The notes beneath the pieces are model-generated. The model was not told where the DNA came from and ran no database searches. It saw only the letters and a list, made by a program, of their open reading frames with translations. Made by a program: the position numbers and the translations under genes. A DNA stretch of 10,162 nucleotides, from assembly GCA_029775955.1 (NCBI GenBank), contig JARVJW010000137.1, positions 1 to 10,162 of the forward strand, written 5' to 3'. The DNA is from Nitrososphaeria archaeon (lineage in GTDB: Archaea > Thermoproteota > Nitrososphaeria > Conexivisphaerales > UBA164). The first letter of the stretch is position 1, and each line of letters opens with the position of its first letter. This document shows, one piece after another, positions 1 to 5,520 of this stretch.

Positions 1-465
1 GCGGTCAACATCCTTTGTTACAATTATCTGTTTTATGTTTTCTGGAATTGGTGATTTATCCCTATATTTTATCCCATCAGGAAACTTTGGTGTGATCAAT
101 CTGTTCCCATTAACTTTGAACCCAGATGGAACTATGAAATATTGATTACCATTCTTAGACCAGAAATTTGAATAACCAGCATTTTTCCTGAAAAACGCCG
201 TAAAGGAGTTGTTAAGCTTTATGAGCACCTGCTGGATGCTTTGTGAATTGATTTCGTTAAGCCACGGCATTTCCTTCTTTAATGGAGGCAACATATTAAT
301 TGTATCAAATGCAGATAATCCTTTCCTCTTTGTGTTCTCGGCATAATACCTTGATCTGACCTCAAGGAAGTGATTGTACATATATCTGCACGCCCCAAAG
401 TGCTTCTCAATCAGCACTGTTTGATCGGCATTAGGATACAATCTTACCTTAAGCGTCATTAGCAT
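1..465 (-). CDS. tnpB: TnpB family RNA-guided nuclease / IS1341-type transposon protein, N-terminal part
   Basis: An open frame of 155 codons runs without a stop from an ATG at 465 to the left edge, so the gene is cut by the window and not visibly broken. The start MLMTLKVRLYPNADQ, followed by LIEKHFGACRYMYNHFLE, is the classic N-terminal helix-turn-helix of OrfB/TnpB from IS200/IS605 elements. The stretch AFFRKNAGYSNFWSK matches the following wedge region. The RuvC catalytic residues and the zinc ribbon lie outside the window. A second in-frame ATG at 459 is possible. The promoter box at 485-496 lies about 25 bases before the ATG, so the message is probably leaderless. No tnpA transposase is seen beside it. 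TnpB proteins are known as RNA-guided DNA nucleases. Whether this one is active cannot be judged from the part seen. Confidence 0.88.
   Translation of the reverse strand, partial: MLMTLKVRLYPNADQTVLIEKHFGACRYMYNHFLEVRSRYYAENTKRKGLSAFDTINMLPPLKKEMPWLNEINSQSIQQVLIKLNNSFTAFFRKNAGYSNFWSKNGNQYFIVPSGFKVNGNRLITPKFPDGIKYRDKSPIPENIKQIIVTKDVDR
2..98 (-). repeat. 97 bp perfect inverted repeat, left copy
   Basis: Identical, base for base, to the reverse complement of 10065-10161. It lies inside the left tnpB frame (residues from about LITPKF to the window edge). The outermost base of the window differs between the copies. Confidence 0.95.
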
Positions 466-484
466 AATTTATACAAATTTTTTG

Positions 485-496
485 TTATATATAAAT
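485..496 (-). promoter_or_regulatory. TATA-box promoter of the left tnpB copy
   Basis: On the minus strand the sequence reads TTTATATATAAC, centred about 25 bases upstream of the tnpB ATG at 465. This is the normal archaeal TATA-box distance for a leaderless transcript. Seen in sequence; promoter activity is inferred. Confidence 0.55.
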
Positions 497-515
497 GTGT
501 TATTCGCCTTCATCT

Positions 516-530
516 AACCCCTAAGGGGTT
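516..530. repeat. Short perfect palindrome over the MEMO stop codon
   Basis: AACCCCTAAGGGGTT is a 7 bp inverted repeat around a single central base. It contains the TAG stop of the MEMO gene (521-523) and lies about 50 bases before the tnpB start. On the plus strand it is followed by further Ts, giving a terminator-like look, but no plus-strand gene ends here. It could be the left-end hairpin of the tnpB element, an RNA hairpin at the end of the MEMO message, or chance. Confidence 0.4.
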
Positions 531-1381
531 TTTCCACTCATTTTTTTATAAAATCCAATTGATGCATAACCTACTACCGATGCTGTATCTCCAGTAATTT
601 CCCCGCTGTCAGAATGTTTTAGCAGATTAACCTGTAAATACCCCATGAGCTTGCTCAGATGCATTAAAACTGCTGCAGGACCATAGCCACACATGGTTAT
701 ATTGTTTTGCGAAATTGCCCTATAAAGCCCTGAAATGTCAAGTGAAGTTATCGCATTTATCGCTGCAGTATCCTTTTCCCTGACACTGACCTGAGATTCG
801 TAGTGGGTCATGTCAGATGATGCAATGACTATTGTTTTTCTGCCATTAATCGTCCTAAATATCGTTTCTGCAACATCAATTGCAGCCCCCATCTCCATAT
901 ATGACATTGAAATTGGAAGTATTTTAAATTCCTTTATAATGTACTGCAAAAATGGCACTTGAACTTCAATGCTGTGTTCTCTCCAGTGAGCGCTATCATC
1001 AACATCAATCATATTTGACTCCCTTATTATATCGCGCTTTAACATTTCATCTATTTCAACCACTCCCATTGGTGTTTCCCATTTATCACTCAGAGGCACG
1101 GCAATTGGGCTTCCTATGCCATAATGGTTTGGGCCAAGTATTATAAATGTGAAGTTATCATTTAACGCTGAAATTTCATAATATACATGCGCCGCCACAG
1201 GACCAGAATATTCATAGCCTGCATGTGGCACTATGTACCCCAGAGCTTCCACTTTGTGTTCTGATGGTGGCAGCTTCCCTGGGCCAACCCGGCTCAGAAA
1301 AGAGCTTTTTATAGTCTCCCTAAGTTCATCTGGATTTGATGGATAAAAGTAACCTGCAACTGCTGCGTGTCTAGTCCTCAA
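521..1381 (-). CDS. MEMO1 family protein
   Basis: The 286-residue protein belongs to the MEMO family, related to class III extradiol dioxygenases and of uncertain function in archaea. Visible motifs are AVAGYFYPS near the N-terminus, VPHAGYEYSG (His53), LGPNHYG (His86), EHSIEVQVPFLQY (about 135-147), SSDMTHYE (Asp190, His193) and MCGYGPA (Cys231). These match the conserved His/His/Asp/Cys pocket of the family. The start is a TTG at 1381 that overlaps the end of rps2 by 11 bases, with a GAGGG about 9 bases upstream. No ATG lies nearby, and the family normally begins a few residues before AVAGYFYP. It is the last gene of the rpoN–eno–rps2 operon, a placement common in archaea. The C-terminal tail after GFYK (KMSGKTP) is encoded by DNA reaching into a palindrome and may be recent. 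Confidence 0.93.
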   Translation of the reverse strand: MRTRHAAVAGYFYPSNPDELRETIKSSFLSRVGPGKLPPSEHKVEALGYIVPHAGYEYSGPVAAHVYYEISALNDNFTFIILGPNHYGIGSPIAVPLSDKWETPMGVVEIDEMLKRDIIRESNMIDVDDSAHWREHSIEVQVPFLQYIIKEFKILPISMSYMEMGAAIDVAETIFRTINGRKTIVIASSDMTHYESQVSVREKDTAAINAITSLDISGLYRAISQNNITMCGYGPAAVLMHLSKLMGYLQVNLLKHSDSGEITGDTASVVGYASIGFYKKMSGKTP

Positions 1382-2039
1382 GGGACGCGCCCTCTTCCAG
1401 TTTAGTCTCGAAGTCCTCTGGCGTGTACTTCATAGGCTCTTCTGGCGAGAGCGTGCCAGTACTTATAAGGTAGCTTCTGGCCAGAAGCCAGAAAATCATT
1501 GCTAGTGACTTTCTTCCCCTGTTGTTTGCGGGAATTATGAGGTCAACATATGTTGTAACATTGTTAGAATCACATATTGCAACTACTGGTATGTTTATCC
1601 TTATGGCCTCTTCTATAGCCTGTTTGTCAACAGCCGGGTCAACAAGTATAACAACATCCACATTTTTATATTCAGGTAAATATGGATTTGTGAGAGTGCC
1701 GGGGAGCAACCTTCCCGTCACCAAATTTACACCAGTTAGTTCAGCGAATTTTGAAACTGGCGTAAATGCAGCTTCACGTGATGTATAAACCATTACTTTT
1801 TTTGGGTCGAACCTGGAAATAAACTTTCCAGCAACTTCAATCCTTGAGAGAGTTTTACCGAGGTCCAGTATGTTAAGGCCGTCTTCACGAGTCCTGCTGA
1901 TAAATGGTTTCATATGTTTTGTTGCCACATTTGTCCCTATCCTTATGCCTGAAGCTATAAGAGCGCCTTCTGTCAATTGTGATGCTATCTTCCTTTCTGA
2001 AGCCCCTTCGTCGGCGTTATCCTGAGGCTCTTTGCTCAT
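1371..2039 (-). CDS. rps2: 30S ribosomal protein S2
   Basis: Small-subunit ribosomal protein uS2, 222 residues with the chosen start. Family landmarks are LIASGIRIGTNVATKHMKPFI, the segment DGLNILDLGKTLSRI, FPPG-like GRLLPGTLTNP, the segment DVVILVDPAVDKQAIEEA, NIPVVAICDSNN and DLIIPANNRGRKS near the C-terminus. Archaeal S2 lacks the long bacterial insertion, which fits the length here. I place the start at the ATG at 2039, which overlaps the enolase stop as TAATG, with a GGAGG 11 bases upstream. A longer frame starts at 2057, but that ATG overlaps the ribosome site itself, so it is less likely. The gene sits between enolase and MEMO in one transcript and is probably translationally coupled to enolase. 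An acidic tail (KLEEGASLED) ends the protein. Confidence 0.95.
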   Translation of the reverse strand: MSKEPQDNADEGASERKIASQLTEGALIASGIRIGTNVATKHMKPFISRTREDGLNILDLGKTLSRIEVAGKFISRFDPKKVMVYTSREAAFTPVSKFAELTGVNLVTGRLLPGTLTNPYLPEYKNVDVVILVDPAVDKQAIEEAIRINIPVVAICDSNNVTTYVDLIIPANNRGRKSLAMIFWLLARSYLISTGTLSPEEPMKYTPEDFETKLEEGASLED

Positions 2040-3256
2040 TAAATTATTGGCCTCCATAAAGCAATCTGGGGGTTATCATCATTTATTTTTGATAGCTCCA
2101 TCAGCTTTGAAATTCTTTCACCGCCAACCACACCACTTTTCATCAATACTGCCCCAACTCCTACGGCTATATGCGCTAGATATGGGTCACATGTATCACC
2201 ACTTCTGTGTGAGGCTATGACCATGAAGCCTGCACCTTCAGCCTCTTCTGCGAAGAGCTCTGCATCATATAACGTGCCCACCTGATTTACCTTAAGTATA
2301 ACTCCATTGCCTGCCCTCATTGATATTCCTTTCCTTAACCTTTTTGTGTCAGTCACAAATATATCATCACCAATAACCATAACGTTAACTGATTTTGTAA
2401 GCCTGGAAAACATTTCAAAATCCTCTTCATCAAATGGATCCTCAATGTATTTCAAATCGTATTTCTTTATTATATTTTCAACATACCCCAGCTGCTCTTC
2501 GCTTGTAAGCTTCTTGCCCTTTCTAGAATAGTTGTAAACCCCATTTTGATAGAAGGTTGATGCAGCTAGATCCAATCCCATAATTATCCTTATGCCTAGT
2601 TGTTTTGAAACGGCATCAATTGAACTTCTTACAAGCTCAATAGCGTCTTCATCTTTAATATTTGCAGCCCAGGCGCCTTCATCCCCCTTGCCCCCTGCGA
2701 ACGTGGGGTCTCTCTTCTCTATCTGCTTTAACACCTCATGGTGAACTGCAATATTTGCGCTGACAGCTTCAAATACTGATTTAGCTCCAACAGGACAAGA
2801 AAGGAATTCTTGTATGTCAGGAGAACCCGGGCCTGCATGTTTGCCACCACCAAGCACATTTCCAATTGGAAATGGCATCTGATGCTTAAGGTGAAATGTT
2901 TCAAAAAACTGCATGTTTGATGCCCTAGCCCCCGCAACGGCTGAAGCAACTGAAATAGCAAATGACGTCGACCCACCGATCTGCGAGAAATTACTTGTGC
3001 CATCCATTTTTTTTAATGCATCAGATACATCCTTAAAATTTAACGGGTCTATGCCAAGCAACATCCCCTTTTTAAATGATTTTAGAACGCTGTCATATCC
3101 TCCTGATGGCAAGTGCAGTGCTTCATATTCACCTGTACTTGCCCCTGCAGGAGCAGTTACTGTTGCTTCTATCGAGCCTACTTTTACTGTGGCTTCGATT
3201 GTAGCATCTCCTCTGCTGGTAAAGCTCCTCCGTAGGCTAACGTCTGAGATTTGCAT
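2039..3256 (-). CDS. eno: Enolase (2-phosphoglycerate dehydratase)
   Basis: Converts 2-phosphoglycerate to phosphoenolpyruvate in glycolysis and gluconeogenesis, in the cytosol. The protein is 405 residues from the chosen start. Catalytic landmarks are all present: GASTG loop (Ser40), GGGKHAG (His140), GDEGAWA (Glu193), the Mg ligands in GLDLA (Asp229), YIEDPF (Glu272) and IGDDIF (Asp297), the catalytic lysine in LKVNQVGT (Lys322), and SHRSGDT (His350). The loop GDEGAWA differs from the usual GDEGGFAP, and the N-terminal half is more diverged than in bacterial enolases. The start is the ATG at 3256, one base after the rpoN stop, with a GGAGG 9 bases upstream. A GTG at 3277 would extend the frame, but it lies upstream of the ribosome site. 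It is the second gene of a conserved archaeal operon. Confidence 0.96.
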   Translation of the reverse strand: MQISDVSLRRSFTSRGDATIEATVKVGSIEATVTAPAGASTGEYEALHLPSGGYDSVLKSFKKGMLLGIDPLNFKDVSDALKKMDGTSNFSQIGGSTSFAISVASAVAGARASNMQFFETFHLKHQMPFPIGNVLGGGKHAGPGSPDIQEFLSCPVGAKSVFEAVSANIAVHHEVLKQIEKRDPTFAGGKGDEGAWAANIKDEDAIELVRSSIDAVSKQLGIRIIMGLDLAASTFYQNGVYNYSRKGKKLTSEEQLGYVENIIKKYDLKYIEDPFDEEDFEMFSRLTKSVNVMVIGDDIFVTDTKRLRKGISMRAGNGVILKVNQVGTLYDAELFAEEAEGAGFMVIASHRSGDTCDPYLAHIAVGVGAVLMKSGVVGGERISKLMELSKINDDNPQIALWRPII

Positions 3257-3257
3257 C

Positions 3258-3485
3258 TTATGATTCCTCCTTTTCACCTAATGCCTCAACAGCTTCAGCA
3301 TAAGGTAAAAGCTTATCAACAACCTCAAAGTTGCTCAGTATCATCCTCCTGCAACAGTATCTCCTAACGCCAAGCTTATCAAGCGCCTTATCTGGTTCCA
3401 TGCCCTTTGAAACCAGCATCGTAAATTTTTCGTATTTATCCCCAATAACTGCGCCACAGCTAAAACATCTTACTGGTGTCAACAT
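3258..3485 (-). CDS. rpoN: DNA-directed RNA polymerase subunit N
   Basis: A 75-residue small subunit of archaeal RNA polymerase, equivalent to eukaryotic Rpb10. It helps hold the RpoD/RpoL assembly platform. The zinc site is clear: RCFSCG (Cys7, Cys10) and RRYCCRRM (Cys44, Cys45), with GDKYEKF between. The start ATG at 3485 has a TATA box at 3509-3518 about 29 bases upstream and no evident ribosome site, so the transcript likely has almost no leader. It is the first gene of the operon rpoN–eno–rps2–MEMO here. In many archaea the genes rpl13 and rps9 lie just upstream. They are absent, and an insertion element lies there instead. Confidence 0.97.
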   Translation of the reverse strand: MLTPVRCFSCGAVIGDKYEKFTMLVSKGMEPDKALDKLGVRRYCCRRMILSNFEVVDKLLPYAEAVEALGEKEES

Positions 3486-3508
3486 TTAGCAAAGGCTAAT
3501 GCAAAATT

Positions 3509-3518
3509 GTTTATAAGC
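3509..3518 (-). promoter_or_regulatory. TATA-box promoter of the rpoN–eno–rps2–MEMO operon
   Basis: GCTTATAAAC on the minus strand, centred about 29 bases before the rpoN ATG. Upstream of it lies AAAGATACAGTAAAA, which is now part of the target duplication of the neighbouring element, so the promoter core was left whole by the insertion. Activity is inferred from position and sequence. Confidence 0.6.
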
Positions 3519-3523
3519 TTTTA

Positions 3524-3549
3524 CTGTATCTTTAGCTTGTAGCTCAACT
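3524..3549. repeat. Left target duplication and terminal inverted repeat of the IS5-like element
   Basis: CTGTATCTT (3524-3532) is repeated exactly at 4352-4360 as the target duplication. It is followed by the terminal repeat TAGCTTGTAGCTCAACT (3533-3549), which matches the opposite end at 16 of 17 positions. A neighbouring A or T makes a 10 bp duplication equally possible. Confidence 0.75.
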
Positions 3550-4351
3550 GATGTTAATGCAGCTCTGCCCCTGGTGGATCCCTTCTGCCCATTTTGTATG
3601 GACCTGCTGTACAGCAACACCTTCAGCTCAACTTTCTGAAATCGTCTAGAACTTTACGTTGCCACCTTTTGGGTGCAGAGAAGAATATCTCCACCAACCA
3701 TCTACTTGTCCTTCTTCCATCCCTCATGCCCTAACCTGTTAAGGACCTAGCGCTTTCTGGCATAGTGCTGTGTTGGCGTTCTCCCTCAGGCAGGCTCCCA
3801 GCTAATCCAGAAGCTCCTCTTTGAGTTGTAGGCCTATGTTCCCTTTCTTCCTTACTGCTTCCTTTACCAGGGGAAAGAACTTGGTATTACCTGTCCATTG
3901 AGGTGATCCTGAACCCGATCATCCTGCCATTATATGCAACTTGATTAAGTTCTTCCACATCTACTCTGTTGTGGATATGCCGAGTTAACAATTGTTGTTG
4001 GTCACTCCTTGTCATTTGTAGCCGTTATCAACTTCTTCACCATTGACAGCATCCTTATTTGGGTGAAGTGTATTTCCTGCATGAATTTTAATGTATTCCA
4101 TAAGTGACTTGGTGATTCCCTGTAGATGTCAAGGCCAACCTTTAGGTACAACAAGAATTTGATATATGAATCCGGGCACACGGACCTAGCTTGTTGCCGC
4201 TGTTCATCTCCTGTAGCTCCTCCTTCCTGGAAGTCTAGGATCGTGATTTCCATTTCCACTAATGCTTTGTTATAGTCGTGCCAGGGCATGATATGACAGG
4301 CACTATAAATCAAGACAAAAAGATAAAAATGTCAAGTTGGGCTACAAGCTA
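3533..4351 (-). mobile_element. Decayed IS5-like insertion sequence, 819 bp, both ends preserved
   Basis: The element is delimited by a 17 bp terminal inverted repeat (one mismatch) and flanked by a 9 bp direct repeat, so its exact borders can be read. Inside is one minus-strand transposase gene broken by stops and frameshifts. At 819 bp it is shorter than usual for IS5-type elements (around 1 kb), and no part resembling the first catalytic aspartate region was recognised, so an internal deletion is likely. A 9 bp duplication is known for the IS903 branch and for several other families, so the subgroup remains open. It lies 48 bases upstream of the rpoN start and does not interrupt any gene seen here. 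Confidence 0.75.
3575..4289 (-). pseudogene. Transposase pseudogene, IS5-like DDE family
   Basis: The N-terminal part is still open: from an ATG at 4289 it reads MPWHDYNKALVEMEITILDF, and after a gap PDSYIKFLLYLKVGLDIYRE, typical of the start of archaeal IS5-type transposases. The frame ends at 4002. Further pieces appear in other frames, notably GWKKDK followed after a shift by RWLVEIFFSAPKRW and KVLDDFRKLS, near 3635-3705. These match the C-terminal catalytic glutamate region of the family. Several stop codons separate the pieces, so no active enzyme can be made. The borders given are approximate. Confidence 0.72.
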
Positions 4352-4360
4352 CTGTATCTT
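4335..4360. repeat. Right terminal inverted repeat and target duplication of the IS5-like element
   Basis: AGTTGGGCTACAAGCTA (4335-4351) is the reverse complement of the left end with one mismatch. CTGTATCTT (4352-4360) repeats the target sequence at 3524-3532. Confidence 0.75.
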
Positions 4361-4672
4361 TGCTACGCAAATCAAATGACTTATGACAGTTTTATTACAA
4401 TAAAGAGTTAATTTTTCCTAATTTTTTAATAATCAAGCCAAACTTTTAATTTGTACAACACTGTATCAACGTTTAATTTAAATTTTTTAAATTTATTTTT
4501 AGATTTTTCTATCAAAGGTTAAAAAAATTCAAAATTTTGAATCAGATTTTTACGCTTAAAGCAGATTTTTAATTTTTTATTGTATTTTCGCATATAATTT
4601 TAATAATTTTATATATTTCTCCTTTTTAAGGAATAATATTTATAATATTTACAGTGTTCTTAATTTTGAAAA
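4361..4672. other. AT-rich intergenic region upstream of satP, no gene
   Basis: About 310 bases, strongly AT-rich, with no frame that resembles a gene on either strand and no tRNA-like fold that I could find. It holds the promoter of the transporter at its right end. A 16 bp perfect palindrome ATTCAAAATTTTGAAT lies at 4527-4542. The word CAGATTTTTA occurs twice, 19 bases apart (4543-4552 and 4562-4571), with a partial copy near 4501. In DNA this AT-rich such repeats arise easily, so a regulatory role is only a guess. Confidence 0.6.
4637..4648 (+). promoter_or_regulatory. TATA-box promoter of the transporter gene
   Basis: TATTTATAATAT lies about 30 bases before the ATG at 4673, with the purine-rich AAGGAATAA just upstream as a possible BRE. 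No ribosome site precedes the start, which fits a leaderless message. Confidence 0.5.
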
Positions 4673-5314
4673 ATGAGCAACACCATTAAAAAAAAGGGCG
4701 ATCCAACTGCCGTAGGTATTTTTGCATATGGATTCAGCCTTTTTTTTCTTTCAATGTATGCAATGGGAGTTTATTCTTGGTCAGAAAGCATAGTTATGAT
4801 TGCTCCAGCTCTGCTGTTTGGCGGTCTTTTCTTGCTAATAGCCGCAAATTGGGAATATAATAATGGTAACACGTTTGGCGCTACAGCTTTTGCAACATAT
4901 TCAGCCTTCTTCCTTACGTTTGCCATAGCGCATATAGGCCTTTTTGTATTTAAATATAACTCTGTTGAAGTGGGCCATCTAGTGGGGCTTATGGCAGTAG
5001 CATTTACAATAATGACATTAATTTACTGGATAGGAAGCTTTAGGATGAATCTTGCATTAAATCTTACTCTGTTCTTTCTGTTACTTACATTCATACTCTA
5101 TGCAGTGCCTCTTACAACATTAACATCAACTATGATGACAGCCATGGGAACGTTTCCTGACAGCCTAAAACCAGCCGGTTATGTTGGTTTCCTAGACGTT
5201 CTATTTACAATTTGGGTTGGAGCAGCTGCAGTTATAAATGACAGGTGGGAAATTACAGGCAAAAAAGGACCAATCCCTGTGTTTCAATTTATAAAGGAAA
5301 AAAAGCAAGAGTAA
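4673..5314 (+). CDS. satP: GPR1/FUN34/YaaH (SatP) family acetate/succinate transporter
   Basis: A 213-residue inner-membrane protein of the AceTr family, which moves acetate, and in some members succinate, together with protons. Six hydrophobic helices are seen at about 12-33, 39-59, 67-92, 102-121, 127-149 and 168-188. The family signature is clear in the second and third helices: FGGLFLLIAANWEYNNGNTFGATAFATYS, residues 49-77, whose core NGNTFGATAF is nearly invariant. The N-terminal signature, NPAPLGL in E. coli, appears here as GDPTAVGI (9-16), a notable change near the pore entrance. Length is normal for the family. The gene stands alone, transcribed toward the dsr cluster, between a dead insertion element and a convergent terminator. 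The substrate cannot be fixed from sequence. In an acidophile such a channel could also matter for organic-acid stress. Confidence 0.9.
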   Translation: MSNTIKKKGDPTAVGIFAYGFSLFFLSMYAMGVYSWSESIVMIAPALLFGGLFLLIAANWEYNNGNTFGATAFATYSAFFLTFAIAHIGLFVFKYNSVEVGHLVGLMAVAFTIMTLIYWIGSFRMNLALNLTLFFLLLTFILYAVPLTTLTSTMMTAMGTFPDSLKPAGYVGFLDVLFTIWVGAAAVINDRWEITGKKGPIPVFQFIKEKKQE

Positions 5315-5337
5315 ATTTTTTATTTTTTCAAAAAAAG
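5315..5337. terminator. T-rich terminators for both strands between satP and dsrN
   Basis: Directly after the satP stop come runs of five and six Ts on the plus strand (5316-5328), then seven As (5330-5336) that give a T7 run on the minus strand. Archaeal polymerases stop at oligo-T, so this could end satP and, about 185 bases past its stop, the dsr transcript. Inferred from base composition. Confidence 0.5.
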
Positions 5338-5426
5338 TTATATCCTAATTTTATTTGCTCATCAAATCGGTGCTTTTTATCTGCTCCATTTTATGAATAA
5401 TTTATGGACTGCACTTCTCAAAACTA

Positions 5427-5477
5427 GAGCTTACTGGCATCCTCCCACCTTTGAAAGGTGTGAGTTTTCCAGCTCAC
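5427..5477 (-). repeat. Structured hairpin resembling an orphan IS200/IS605 end or omega-RNA fragment
   Basis: On the minus strand the segment forms a stem of about 11 bp (5442-5464, one mismatch; core CACCTTT/AAAGGTG around one base). An outer closing helix is possible from GAGC (5427-5430) with GCTC (5472-5475), and TGG (5435-5437) with CCA (5469-5471). The minus-strand reading GGTGGGAGGATGCC resembles the GGAGGATGC-type 3' ends of archaeal tnpB elements, where the omega-RNA scaffold ends and the guide begins. No tnpB is next to it. It lies 44 bases past the dsrN stop, so it may now act as a message-end hairpin. The link to IS605 is from memory of such ends and is not proven. Confidence 0.4.
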
Positions 5478-5520
5478 TTTTGATAAATGATTATGATCAA
5501 TCCCTATGATTGAATTTACA

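Noticed and set aside
2040..2057. Longer S2 start at an ATG (2057)
   Set aside because: That ATG overlaps the GGAGG that serves the ATG at 2039, and the latter forms a TAATG stop-start overlap with enolase.
2728..3003. 91-codon minus-strand open frame inside enolase
   Set aside because: It lies in another frame of a clear enolase gene, and its translation has no recognisable features.
3257..3277. Longer enolase start at a GTG (3277)
   Set aside because: The GGAGG ribosome site lies after this GTG and is correctly spaced for the ATG at 3256, where the enolase homology also begins.
4002..4313. A separate small gene of 103 codons
   Set aside because: Its first part matches the start of an IS5-type transposase and the remaining fragments lie downstream in other frames inside the same bordered element, so it is a pseudogene piece.
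4361..4672. tRNA or small RNA gene in the AT-rich gap
   Set aside because: No cloverleaf, no TTCGA-type loop and too few G and C to form stable stems.
5315..5520. Short protein gene between satP and dsrN
   Set aside because: No open frame of meaningful length with a start signal; the region holds T-runs and a hairpin.
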